NCBI GenBank assembly: GCA_947473305.1
Contig: CANJCB010000040.1
Coordinates: 1-38,503, forward strand
Length of the DNA: 38,503 nt
Direction: 5' to 3'
Source of the DNA: Rhodospirillales bacterium
GTDB lineage: Bacteria > Pseudomonadota > Alphaproteobacteria > ATCC43930 > CGMCC-115725
Position 1 is the first letter of the stretch, and every line of letters begins with the position of its first letter. Both the position numbers and the translations under genes were made by a program. The notes under the pieces are model-generated. The model did not search any database, was not told where the DNA came from, and saw only the letters and a list, made by a program, of their open reading frames with translations. This document shows, one piece after another, positions 1 through 7,313 of the stretch.

Positions 1-72
1 GCCGTGCGACAAAGGAAAATAAGGCGAAATCCGACGCATCTGCGCCTCTGATAACAAGAACAAATCATCCAT
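1..72 (-). CDS. IS5-family transposase, N-terminal fragment cut by the window edge
   Basis: Reading the minus strand from the ATG at 72 gives 24 uninterrupted codons beginning MDDLFLLSEAQMRRI and ending PYFPLSHG at base 1. This is the characteristic N-terminus of IS5-family (IS427/IS1031-type) transposases, the DDE enzymes that move these short insertion sequences. The rest lies outside the window, so completeness cannot be judged. The element's outer end should lie in the roughly 30-60 bases upstream (73-130), beside or inside the end of the dinD-like gene. Family assignment comes from recognising the N-terminal sequence; the group within IS5 is less certain. Confidence 0.8.
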   Translation of the reverse strand, partial: MDDLFLLSEAQMRRISPYFPLSHG

Positions 73-100
73 GGCAGCACCTCCCGAAGCCACCAGTGAA

Positions 101-874
101 TCAATGGTTCGTTAAATCAGCAACTGATTTAATAGGTCCTGAGCCTAGAATGGCCTGCTTCGGTGTAAGCCGTTTCCGGCGTCGAATCCCAGGCACATCT
201 AGGCCGCCATAAAGTCCTTTGTATCCCTCAGTTTGAAAAATCGCGAAGTCGAGTCCTTCTCGGACGCCAGCATCCTTCGCCGCGCTGGCCAAGTGCTTGT
301 TGTGGGTTTTGATCTCGTCTCGGAGCAGCACTCGACGCTCGTCTTCTGACAGCGGGAGATATTCCTGAGCCTCCTGGTCAGCGATCTCCTGCCGCCTAGT
401 CTGAATCGCGAAGTAGGTTTGGGCGAAAGCAACGGGGCGCTTCCTGCCATCAGCGTTTTGCGCAATTAGGTAGCTGGCGTAGCGGCTGAGAACGATATCG
501 TCTATCTCGCGCTCTGCACCCTTCCCCAGAGAGATCATTTTCCCGACGCCGGCAAAATGATCCTCGCAGCCGTGGCCCGCTTGCTCGCACGAGGCTTTCG
601 CTTTGGCGATGACCGCTAGGAAGTTGTCCCACTTCGTGTAGCCCAGCAAATCCTGCAGGTCGCGAGCAAACCAGTATTCATTGCCGTCATCGTCGGTTTG
701 GGCTGCGGCTTCAAAGGCGCTGATTAGGCCATCAATCGTTGCGTCCGAAGCAGCCAGCGGCGTAATGGCCATAACTTCTTGGGGTTTGGTCTGAGCGAAG
801 CGTTGCAAAGCCTCGCCAAACGCCATATCCGCGAGCTTGCGCGAGTGGTCGGGATCGTCGCGTTTCTCGGTCAT
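101..874 (-). CDS. dinD: DinD-like (BRO-N domain) DNA-damage-inducible protein, probable transposon passenger
   Basis: This 257-residue protein matches E. coli DinD over most of its length. The BRO-N-type part at about 60-165 contains YWFARDLQDLLGY, DIVLSRYASYLIAQN and QTYFAIQTRRQE; a second conserved block at 209-226 contains DFAIFQTEGYKGLYGGLD. E. coli DinD is an SOS protein that acts on RecA filaments, but no LexA box was found here. The start is fixed by the ATGA overlap with the upstream transposase stop, implying translational coupling. The tail after LTPKQAIL diverges from DinD: the expected AANLFRxTQT block is absent and the stop lies about 30 bases from an IS5-type transposase start, so the C-terminus may have been replaced by insertion. 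Its role in this organism is unknown. Confidence 0.8.
   Translation of the reverse strand: MTEKRDDPDHSRKLADMAFGEALQRFAQTKPQEVMAITPLAASDATIDGLISAFEAAAQTDDDGNEYWFARDLQDLLGYTKWDNFLAVIAKAKASCEQAGHGCEDHFAGVGKMISLGKGAEREIDDIVLSRYASYLIAQNADGRKRPVAFAQTYFAIQTRRQEIADQEAQEYLPLSEDERRVLLRDEIKTHNKHLASAAKDAGVREGLDFAIFQTEGYKGLYGGLDVPGIRRRKRLTPKQAILGSGPIKSVADLTNH
112..132. repeat. Perfect 9-bp inverted repeat near the dinD stop
   Basis: TTAAATCAG (112-120) and CTGATTTAA (124-132) form a perfect hairpin around a 3-base loop, inside the last codons of the dinD-like gene. It may be part of an insertion-sequence end or a structure at the end of the transcript. It is A/T-rich, unlike the surrounding DNA, and lies where the protein stops resembling DinD, which favours a transposon-derived origin. 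Confidence 0.5.
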
Positions 875-1788
875 GCGATTAGCGCCTTATAGGTCAACCG
901 GCCATCCGTGCGGCCCAGGAAGTCGTTCATGCGCTCGCCTTCGTTAGCGCCCCGGCGATTATAGCGGAACGTGAACTCATTCAAATAGCGGTCCAGGTGC
1001 TTCTCGCTGACCCAATGATGGATGCCGTACACCTGCCGCTTGAAGAGGCTCCACGCGCCTTCCAAGCCATTGGTATGAATGAAGTAATGCTTCACATACT
1101 CGCCCGCTGAGTGGTTGACCGTGTGATGGTTGTAGAAGAGCCCGTCCAGGCCCCAATAGCCCTTGTGCTCGTCTGTCATGATGTTGGAACCCACCTCGAC
1201 GTTCTCAATGATGTTCCGTTGCAGGGTGTTTGCCTTGGAGTCGCGCACCTTATGGGCGCGCAGATCGCCGCCCCGCTCCAGCATCCCGAACACAACCGCC
1301 TTATGCGCGCCGCCCTGACTGCCGGGCTTGCGCTTGTTGGCGTGCTTGTTCTTTTCCTTGCCGCCGATATAGGTCTCATCGGCCTCGACTTCACCCTTCA
1401 ATGGCGCATTGAACGACTTGGTTTGCGAGGCGTGACGGAGCCGATGCAGCATGAACCATGCGGTTTTCTGCGTTACGTCGATATCCCGCGCGAGCTGGGC
1501 GCTGGCGACACCCTTCTTGTGCGACGTGATGAGATAGATCGCCATAAACCACTTATGAAGACCGATCTTCGAGTCCTCGAAAATGGTTCCAACCTTGATC
1601 GAAAACCGCTTCCGGCAATCGCCGCACTTATGGGTCCGATTGTCCGAGAAGTTATAGACCTTGAGCGAGCCGCAATGCGGGCAGAACGCGCCTCCATTCC
1701 AGCGGATCGAGCGAAGATGATCAATGCAGGACTGATCGTCCGGGAACGCCTTGAGCATCTCGTGAAGGCTGGAAAATTGCTTGATCAT
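871..1788 (-). CDS. IS1595-family transposase (ISXO2-like)
   Basis: This 305-residue transposase appears intact. A zinc ribbon is formed by CPHC (36-39) and CGDC (55-58), followed by a helix-turn-helix-like segment (about 95-118). The ISXO2-like DDE domain has its first Asp in EADETYIGG (D137), its second in MTDEHKGY (D206) and the third acidic/Asn position in HTNGLEGAWSLFKR (N240/E243). The C-terminal YLNEFTFRYNRR is typical of the family. It would cut and paste its own element. The stop overlaps the start of the dinD-like gene by 4 bases; IS1595 elements are known to carry passenger genes, which supports reading the two as one element. Confidence 0.93.
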   Translation of the reverse strand: MIKQFSSLHEMLKAFPDDQSCIDHLRSIRWNGGAFCPHCGSLKVYNFSDNRTHKCGDCRKRFSIKVGTIFEDSKIGLHKWFMAIYLITSHKKGVASAQLARDIDVTQKTAWFMLHRLRHASQTKSFNAPLKGEVEADETYIGGKEKNKHANKRKPGSQGGAHKAVVFGMLERGGDLRAHKVRDSKANTLQRNIIENVEVGSNIMTDEHKGYWGLDGLFYNHHTVNHSAGEYVKHYFIHTNGLEGAWSLFKRQVYGIHHWVSEKHLDRYLNEFTFRYNRRGANEGERMNDFLGRTDGRLTYKALIA

Positions 1789-1812
1789 CGCCGCACCTCA
1801 ATTGTGCGGAGA

Positions 1813-1842
1813 GATTACCCCAGATTTAGAGTTGGGTCAATC
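1813..1842. repeat. 30-bp imperfect palindrome upstream of the transposase
   Basis: The outer arms GATTxxCCCA (1813 onward) and TGGGxxAATC (ending 1842) mirror each other around an A/T-rich centre. It sits 25-54 bases upstream of the transposase start, so it may be a transposase-binding end or an autoregulatory site. No matching copy was found at the other side of the element. Confidence 0.4.
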
Positions 1843-1853
1843 AGGTATATAAT
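1825..1853 (+). promoter_or_regulatory. Possible sigma-70-type promoter toward usp
   Basis: A perfect TATAAT at 1848-1853 lies 17 bases after TTTAGA (1825-1830), which matches 4 of 6 bases of the -35 consensus. It points toward the stress protein gene, about 100 bases downstream, and may read outward from the transposon end. Confidence 0.35.
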
Positions 1854-1878
1854 TCCCTAAATAAATAGTTGTCCCTGC

Positions 1879-1892
1879 TTGATTTGCATCAA
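1879..1892 (+). promoter_or_regulatory. Fnr/FixK/Anr-type box upstream of usp
   Basis: TTGATTTGCATCAA is an exact match to TTGAT-N4-ATCAA, the consensus of Fnr, Anr and FixK regulators that respond to low oxygen. Its centre is about 75 bases before the usp start, which allows a class II position (-41.5) with a transcript start near 1927. Universal stress genes are common targets of these regulators in proteobacteria, so oxygen control of usp is the natural reading. Confidence 0.65.
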
Positions 1893-1960
1893 TGTCGCAG
1901 TTCCCCAGACTCTTACCCTCATCCCGCATCGGATGGGCCGAATGTGAGAGGGTTCAGGTC

Positions 1961-2413
1961 ATGCAAAAAATACTTGTCGCCGTGGATGGGACTGACGCCT
2001 CGTTGTTCGCACTTGATTTTGCCGCGGATCTTGCGCAGCGGCTGGATGCTGAACTCGTGCTTTTCACGGTTGCCGAACATCATATGTCCGACGCCGATTC
2101 CGAGCGGCTCGCGGCGCTGGAGCGACTCCCGACAAGTGTCGGCGACGTGGCCAAGATCTACGCGGAGGATATCCTTGATAGAGCGGAGCGTCGCGCCCGC
2201 ACGTTCCGAGGCATCGAGATTTCATCCCACTGGCGTGTGATGGGTGATCCCACGACGGAAATTGCCGCCTACGCCCGGTCTGAACCATGTGATCTGATCG
2301 TCGTAGGCCACCGCGACCGGGGTTTGGCAACTCAGATGATCCTGGGAAGCGTCGCCCGTAAGCTTCTGGAAATTGCCCCTTGCCCGGTCACTATTGTCCC
2401 GGAACGGCTTTAG
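1961..2413 (+). CDS. Universal stress protein, UspA family
   Basis: The 150-residue single-domain Usp protein starts MQKILVAVDGTDAS, the usual first beta strand and loop. Near the C-terminus CDLIVVGHRDRG followed by LGSVARKLL and CPVTIVP forms the nucleotide-binding and last-strand region of ATP-binding Usp proteins. Cytoplasmic Usp proteins help cells survive starvation, oxygen limitation and other stresses. A longer frame opens at 1892, but the family N-terminus starts at 1961, preceded by GAGAGG about 10 bases upstream. The Fnr/FixK box at 1879-1892 suggests induction under low oxygen. The gene lies between mobile DNA and a transport operon with no obvious link to either. Confidence 0.92.
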   Translation: MQKILVAVDGTDASLFALDFAADLAQRLDAELVLFTVAEHHMSDADSERLAALERLPTSVGDVAKIYAEDILDRAERRARTFRGIEISSHWRVMGDPTTEIAAYARSEPCDLIVVGHRDRGLATQMILGSVARKLLEIAPCPVTIVPERL

Positions 2414-2734
2414 CCTTCTGTGAGGTCGGGCCTTCGAAAGCTGCGGGCTCGTCCGGGGAGTGATGGTGCCGCTGTCTGGGCGTTGATGAGCAATCCTGCC
2501 GGTCGAGCCGGATGGCGGCGGGTGACCGGTTAGCCGTTAGATAGCTAATACCCCCTTCTTCCAAGGCAGGGGGATGCGGCTCCTCGCGCCCGATCCTGTT
2601 GCATCTAAAAGCATGTTGGACTCAAATGAGGAACCGCTTCTACCTGATAGGCGGGGCTCAGGGGGGCGGTATGACATCCGGTTAACCCCGGCGAATATAT
2701 TGGAAGCACTCGATCGAAACCGGAGACCTTAATC
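2414..2734. other. Intergenic region without a recognisable gene
   Basis: No convincing frame was found in either strand. An imperfect stem (CCCCC at 2551-2555 with GGGGG at 2569-2573) is present but lacks a following T run. The promoter of the downstream dioxygenase/ABC operon should lie in the last 150 bases; no clear sigma-70 boxes or operator palindrome could be assigned. Confidence 0.4.
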
Positions 2735-3847
2735 ATGGATGTGCCTTCAACCGCCTGGCAGGCCGAGATCACGATCCCAAGCAAGCCCATCGAGGGCGAG
2801 AGCGCTTGGAAGGGATCGATACAAAAGAATCCCGACCAGTGGCGGTACATCTTCACGGAAGCCGATATCGGCGAACTCGAGCAGACGCTGCAATCTGTGC
2901 GTCAGAACGACATGGACATGCTGCAAATCCGCAGCAAGCTCGATTTCCCGTTGGCCAGGCTGGGTAAGACATTCGAAAAGCTGCGGCACGATGTGCTCTA
3001 CGGGAACGGGGTTCTTCTTCTGCGCGGTTTGCCGATCGATCGCTATTCCAAGCAGGATGCCGCGACGATCTATTACGGCATAGGGATGCACTTCGGATAT
3101 CCGGTGTCCCAGAATGCGCGGGGACAGCTTTTGGGCCATGTCATCGATCTCGGCGAGGAATCCGAATCCGCGGCGCCGTCCGACGGCAAGCCGAAAACCT
3201 TCTTTCACACGCAGAATCGGGGCTACAACACGCGGGAGCGGTTTCGCTTCCATTGCGACAAATCGGACCTCGTGGGGCTGCTCTGCATCCATCCGGCCAA
3301 GCAGGGCGGCCAAAGCCTGATGGTCAGCTCGGTTGCCATCCACAACGAGATCATGGCGCGGCGCCCGGACTTGTTGGCCGTGCTCTATGAGCCTTTCTGG
3401 ACGAGCCGGCAGCGCGAGGTGCCTAGCGGCGCCCGGCCTTATTTCCAGATGCCCGTCTTTCATTTCCACAAGGGCGAGTTCATTTGCTACTACACGCGGA
3501 CCTGGATCGAAAGCTGCAAGCAGTTTCCGGAATTGCCGCCGCTGACGCCCCTCCAGCGGGAGGCCTTGGATCTTTTCGACACGCTTGCCGAAGATACGAG
3601 CTTCCAATTGGCGATGGATCTGGAACGCGGGGACATTCAGTTTTTGAACAATCACACGGTCCTGCACACGCGCACGGCCTATGAGGATTTCCCGGACTTC
3701 GAGCTGAAACGGCATCTGCTGCGGCTGATGATGGTGACGCCCGATGCGCAAGCGCTGCCGTTCTGGTTTTACGATTGTTACGGCGCGGGGAAACGCGGAG
3801 GCATCTACGTTCCGGGCATGAGCGAAGTGGCGTCGATGGAGTTCTAA
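2735..3847 (+). CDS. TauD/TfdA-family Fe(II)/2-oxoglutarate dioxygenase
   Basis: This 370-residue protein has the features of the TauD/TfdA fold. The iron ligands are His173 and Asp175 in FRFHCDKSD (HxD motif), with the distal His311 in NNHTVLHTR. RHLLRLM (327-332) holds the arginine expected to bind 2-oxoglutarate. VLLLRGLP (about 93-100) and GYPVSQN (121-127) are typical of the family. Such enzymes hydroxylate or oxidatively cleave small molecules using O2 and 2-oxoglutarate. It is the first gene of a run that continues 47 bases later with a family-5 ABC importer, so it probably acts on the imported compound or a derivative. The substrate cannot be read from sequence. Confidence 0.85.
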   Translation: MDVPSTAWQAEITIPSKPIEGESAWKGSIQKNPDQWRYIFTEADIGELEQTLQSVRQNDMDMLQIRSKLDFPLARLGKTFEKLRHDVLYGNGVLLLRGLPIDRYSKQDAATIYYGIGMHFGYPVSQNARGQLLGHVIDLGEESESAAPSDGKPKTFFHTQNRGYNTRERFRFHCDKSDLVGLLCIHPAKQGGQSLMVSSVAIHNEIMARRPDLLAVLYEPFWTSRQREVPSGARPYFQMPVFHFHKGEFICYYTRTWIESCKQFPELPPLTPLQREALDLFDTLAEDTSFQLAMDLERGDIQFLNNHTVLHTRTAYEDFPDFELKRHLLRLMMVTPDAQALPFWFYDCYGAGKRGGIYVPGMSEVASMEF

Positions 3848-3894
3848 ACCGCTACCCTGCGCGCGTCGGCGTCATAAATTTACGGGAGGTATCT

Positions 3895-5508
3895 GTGAGC
3901 ACTTTCGACAACGAGGAGCCGAAGGCCGTTGGGAAGATCGCCGTAAATCGGAGACCGAAGCGGTATATTGAACTGGACCGGCGCGCCATCCTCAAAGGCC
4001 TCTCGTTCCTCGGCATGTCGACGCTGCTCCCCTCGGAAGCCTTTGCCGCCCTGCCGGATGTGGTTATCGGCGCCAATTCCTCCGTTTCGCGATTCGATCC
4101 CTATCTGACAACTGACATCGTCGACCAGATCATCTTCTTCAACCTCTTCGATACGCCGACGCATATCCTGCCGGATTCGACGCTGGCACCAGGGCTTGCG
4201 CTCAAATGGGAGGTGACGAACCCCACGACCTGGGTGCTGACCCTGCGCGGCGGCGTGAAGTGGCATAACGGCGACGACTTCTCGGCCGATGACATCGTCT
4301 TCAGCCTGGGCCGGGTGATGGATCCCGCGACCCGCTCCCTCTTTATAGGCAATTTTTCGGTCATTGCCTCGGTGAAGGCGCGGGACCCGCTGACGGTCGA
4401 GATCGTCACCAAGGAACCCGATCCTTTCATGCCGCAGCGCCTGGCCAATTACGGCTCCAGCGTTCTGCCCAAGAAATACCTGGAGGCGGTCGGCGAGAAG
4501 GCGTTTCTCGAAAAGCCCATCGGCACGGGACCCTACAAGTTCAAGCAATTCGTCCCTGGCCAGAGTGCCGTGCTGGAGAAGAACGAGCATTACTGGGAGC
4601 CGGTGCCCGTCAACTCCCTCACGTTCCGCAAGATCCCCGAATTATCGGCGCGGATCGCGGCCTTGCGTACGGGCGAAGTGCATATCATCAACGCCGTTTC
4701 TCCCGATGGCATCGCGCAAATCTCGTTAGCTCCGACCAAGCCCGTGACGACGCCCGCCGGTTCGGCCTTCTTCCTGCCGGTCAACATGCGTACGGCGCCG
4801 TTGGACAATCGCGATGTCCGGCACGCGTTGAGCCTTGCCATCGACCGCGAATCGATCATCAAGAACTTGCTTGCCGGGCAGGCGAAGGTGCTCAACGAAC
4901 CCATTCTGGCGGGGTCCAACGGGGCGGATCCGTCCCGAAAGCCGCTGGCTTATGATCCCGACCAGGCGCGCAGCCTGTTGAAGAAGGCCGGCTATGCGAA
5001 GCAGGAAATCCTCTACGAAACGATGGCGAATGCCTATTTCGGCAATGACCGGGAAATCGGTGAGGCGCTGGTCGCCATGTGGAGCGACGTCGGCTTCAAC
5101 GCCAAGCTCGGTGTGATCGAACCCGCGGTGCGGGCGCAGAAGAATACCGCAAAGTCGTTCCAGGGCCTCTTTGCGGGGTACTTCGCCTCCCAATATGGCG
5201 ATGCCGCGGGTCTGATGTGGCGGGCGATGAGTCCCTCGGGCATTCTCTCCTATTACTGGAATGTGCCGGATGCGAGCGCCCGCGCGGAATTCAACGCGAT
5301 GGGCGCAAGCGCGGTGCAGAATTTCAATGAGGCCGAACGGGCTGCGATCTACCGCAAGATGTCGGACATCATGCTGGATGTCATGCCCTGGATCCTGCTG
5401 TTCGAACCGTCGATGATCTATGGCGTGAACACCAAACTCAACCTCACTCCAGGCCCGAATTTCCTGGTCGATCTGCGGAAGGACGCATTGGCGCAAGTCG
5501 GGCCGTGA
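3895..5508 (+). CDS. Family-5 ABC transporter substrate-binding protein (dipeptide/opine type), Tat-type signal
   Basis: The 537-residue SBP_bac_5 protein captures the solute in the periplasm for the permeases encoded just downstream. The chosen start is GTG at 3895, preceded by GGGAGG at 3884-3889; an upstream ATG at 3775 would lie inside the dioxygenase gene. The N-terminal LDRRAILKGLSFLG, a hydrophobic stretch and an Ala-x-Ala-like site near SEAFA resemble a twin-arginine signal. Family features include LTLRGGVKWHNGDDFSADDI, the PIGTGPYKF segment and RHALSLAIDRESII. Members bind peptides, opines, nickel or oligosaccharides, so the ligand is unknown. Confidence 0.9.
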   Translation: MSTFDNEEPKAVGKIAVNRRPKRYIELDRRAILKGLSFLGMSTLLPSEAFAALPDVVIGANSSVSRFDPYLTTDIVDQIIFFNLFDTPTHILPDSTLAPGLALKWEVTNPTTWVLTLRGGVKWHNGDDFSADDIVFSLGRVMDPATRSLFIGNFSVIASVKARDPLTVEIVTKEPDPFMPQRLANYGSSVLPKKYLEAVGEKAFLEKPIGTGPYKFKQFVPGQSAVLEKNEHYWEPVPVNSLTFRKIPELSARIAALRTGEVHIINAVSPDGIAQISLAPTKPVTTPAGSAFFLPVNMRTAPLDNRDVRHALSLAIDRESIIKNLLAGQAKVLNEPILAGSNGADPSRKPLAYDPDQARSLLKKAGYAKQEILYETMANAYFGNDREIGEALVAMWSDVGFNAKLGVIEPAVRAQKNTAKSFQGLFAGYFASQYGDAAGLMWRAMSPSGILSYYWNVPDASARAEFNAMGASAVQNFNEAERAAIYRKMSDIMLDVMPWILLFEPSMIYGVNTKLNLTPGPNFLVDLRKDALAQVGP

Positions 5509-5509
5509 G

Positions 5510-6442
5510 ATGATGCCAGGGGGAGTTGCCGGTCTTTTAATCGGGCGACTGTTTCGTATTGCCGTGATCATGTGGGGCGTGGTCACCGTCGTCTTTCTGC
5601 TGCTTCGGCTCTCGGGAGACCCGATCTCGGTCGTGGCCCCCCCGGATGCGACGGTCGAGATGATCGCGGCCTTGCGTCAGGCCTATGGTTTCGATCAGCC
5701 GCTCTACGTTCAATATACGCGCTACATCGCGGGCATCCTGCAGGGCGATTTCGGGGTCTCGTTCCAATACGGGCAACCGGCTATCATGATCGTAATCCAG
5801 CGGCTCGGGGCGACCATGTCGCTCGCGACCGCCGCCATGGCGCTGGCCATCGTGCTGGCGCTTCCCCTGGGCTTTCTCAGCGCACGCTACCGCGACCGGC
5901 CGCTCGATCATGTGCTGATGAGCCTCGCCATGCTGGGAAACACGATGCCGACCTTCCTTCTGGGCATCGTCCTCATCCTCGTCTTCGCGCTTTGGCTGGG
6001 AATCGCTCCGACGGGCGGGGCGGGAAGTTTGGCGCATTACGTGCTGCCGACCGTGACGATTTCGCTCGCCACGGCCGCGAACCTTGCGCGCATGACCCGG
6101 TCCGAGGTGTTGGAAACCTTGGGCAAGCCTTTCATCCGCACGGCGCGCGCCAAGCGACTGCCTTTCCGCAGGCTGGTCACGGCGCATATCCTGAAGAATG
6201 CGGCGATCCCCATCGTGACCGTGGCGGGGCTTCAGTTCGGCGCGCTTCTGAGCGGCGCCATCGTGACCGAAACCGTCTTCGGCTGGCCCGGTCTCGGCAC
6301 CCTGGTGCTGGAAGCGATCGGGCGGCGGGACTATAGCGTCGTCCAGGCGGCGGTCTGTATCACGGCGCTGATCTTTGTCGTCTTGAACGCGGCGATCGAC
6401 GCCGTCTACCAGCTCCTCGATCCGCGCATCAAGGTCGTCTGA
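5510..6442 (+). CDS. ABC transporter permease, DppB/OppB type
   Basis: This 310-residue inner-membrane permease has the usual DppB layout: an N-terminal membrane segment, an external region with FDQPLYVQYTRYIAGILQGD (about 60-80) and five further membrane helices. The cytoplasmic coupling loop is seen in RAKRLPFRRLVTAHILKNA, followed by FGWPGLGTLVLEAI, a hallmark of the subfamily. It starts one base after the binding-protein stop, and its own stop shares a base with the next start (TGATG), indicating coupled translation. It pairs with the next gene to form the channel. Confidence 0.93.
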   Translation: MMPGGVAGLLIGRLFRIAVIMWGVVTVVFLLLRLSGDPISVVAPPDATVEMIAALRQAYGFDQPLYVQYTRYIAGILQGDFGVSFQYGQPAIMIVIQRLGATMSLATAAMALAIVLALPLGFLSARYRDRPLDHVLMSLAMLGNTMPTFLLGIVLILVFALWLGIAPTGGAGSLAHYVLPTVTISLATAANLARMTRSEVLETLGKPFIRTARAKRLPFRRLVTAHILKNAAIPIVTVAGLQFGALLSGAIVTETVFGWPGLGTLVLEAIGRRDYSVVQAAVCITALIFVVLNAAIDAVYQLLDPRIKVV

Positions 6443-7305
6443 TGGATGCGGCATCGCCGGCGATGGCCTCGCTCAAATCAGGTACGAGCGGCAGGAAGGG
6501 TCGTATCAATCCGCTGCTGTTTTTTTATCTCGGCTGGATCGCAGCGGTCTTGCTGGCCGCGATCGTCGGCCCGTGGTTCTTCGGCGACGATGCCTTGAGG
6601 CAAAGCCTGGGCCAACGCTTGAAGCCGCCAAGCCTCGCGCATCTTGCCGGCACCGACGCGGTGGGCCGCGACATCCTGAGCCGCATAATCGTCGGGGCGC
6701 GACCAACCCTCATCATCGCCTCGGGGGGCGTTTTGATCGGGCTTGGCCTCGGGACCGTCGCAGGCACTCTCGCCGGCTATTTCGGCGGTTTCCTCGACCG
6801 CGTCATCATGGCGCTGGTGGACATCAAGCTTGCCTTCCCGACCATCATCTTCGCCATCGGCACGATCGCCGTGGTTGGCACCAGCACGGCGATTTTAAGC
6901 TTCGTGATCGGTCTTACGGGATGGGTCACCTTCGCGCGGGTGCAACGCGCCGTCGTGCTGCGCATCAAAGTCCAGCCCTTCATGGAAGCGGCCTCGGCAG
7001 TGGGTGCTTCTTCGACGCGGCTGATCCTGCTTCACATCCTGCCCAATTCGGTAGCACCCCTGCTCGTGGTGACAAGCCTCGACCTGGTGCGCGTCATCTT
7101 GCTCGAAGCGTCGCTGAGCTTTCTCGGGCTTGGCGTCCAGCCGCCGACGCCGAGTTGGGGCGGCATGATCAACGCCGGGCGCGACTACCTGCAGACGGCA
7201 TGGTGGGTGTCGCTCGCGCCGGGCTTGGCGATCATGCTCACCGCCTTGAGCATCTCCCGGGTCGGTGACTGGCTCAGAGATGTCCTCGACCCGGACCTCG
7301 GGTAG
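6442..7305 (+). CDS. ABC transporter permease, DppC/OppC type
   Basis: The 287-residue second permease has DppC features: the HLAGTDAVGRDILSRIIVGA segment (about 68-87), membrane helices through residue 270, a coupling loop ending HILPNSVAPLLV, and the conserved EASLSFLGLGVQPPTPSWG. The C-terminal SRVGDWLRDVLDP is also typical. Its ATG overlaps the stop of the DppB-like gene. Together the two permeases form the membrane pore energised by the two ATPases downstream. Confidence 0.93.
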   Translation: MDAASPAMASLKSGTSGRKGRINPLLFFYLGWIAAVLLAAIVGPWFFGDDALRQSLGQRLKPPSLAHLAGTDAVGRDILSRIIVGARPTLIIASGGVLIGLGLGTVAGTLAGYFGGFLDRVIMALVDIKLAFPTIIFAIGTIAVVGTSTAILSFVIGLTGWVTFARVQRAVVLRIKVQPFMEAASAVGASSTRLILLHILPNSVAPLLVVTSLDLVRVILLEASLSFLGLGVQPPTPSWGGMINAGRDYLQTAWWVSLAPGLAIMLTALSISRVGDWLRDVLDPDLG

Positions 7306-7313
7306 GAAGAGCC

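Larger units (their letters stand above)
101..1842 (-). mobile_element. IS1595-type element with dinD passenger (ends approximate)
   Basis: The transposase and dinD-like gene share a strand and overlap by 4 bases, so they are treated as one mobile unit. The high-coordinate boundary is placed after a 30-bp imperfect palindrome at 1813-1842; the low boundary is placed at the dinD stop because the element seems broken there by an IS5-type element. I could not match terminal inverted repeats or an 8-bp target duplication, so both ends are estimates. Confidence 0.4.

Noticed and set aside
101-1860. Terminal inverted repeats and target duplication of the IS1595 element
   Set aside because: Only a 6-base match (CTGATT) could be found between the two sides, too short to call an end.
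1789-1960. LexA (SOS) box controlling the dinD-like gene
   Set aside because: Neither GTTC-N7-GTTC nor CTGT-N8-ACAG was found upstream of the transposase/dinD pair.
2551-2573. Possible terminator after usp
   Set aside because: The stem has mismatches, lies about 140 bases after the stop and is not followed by a T run.
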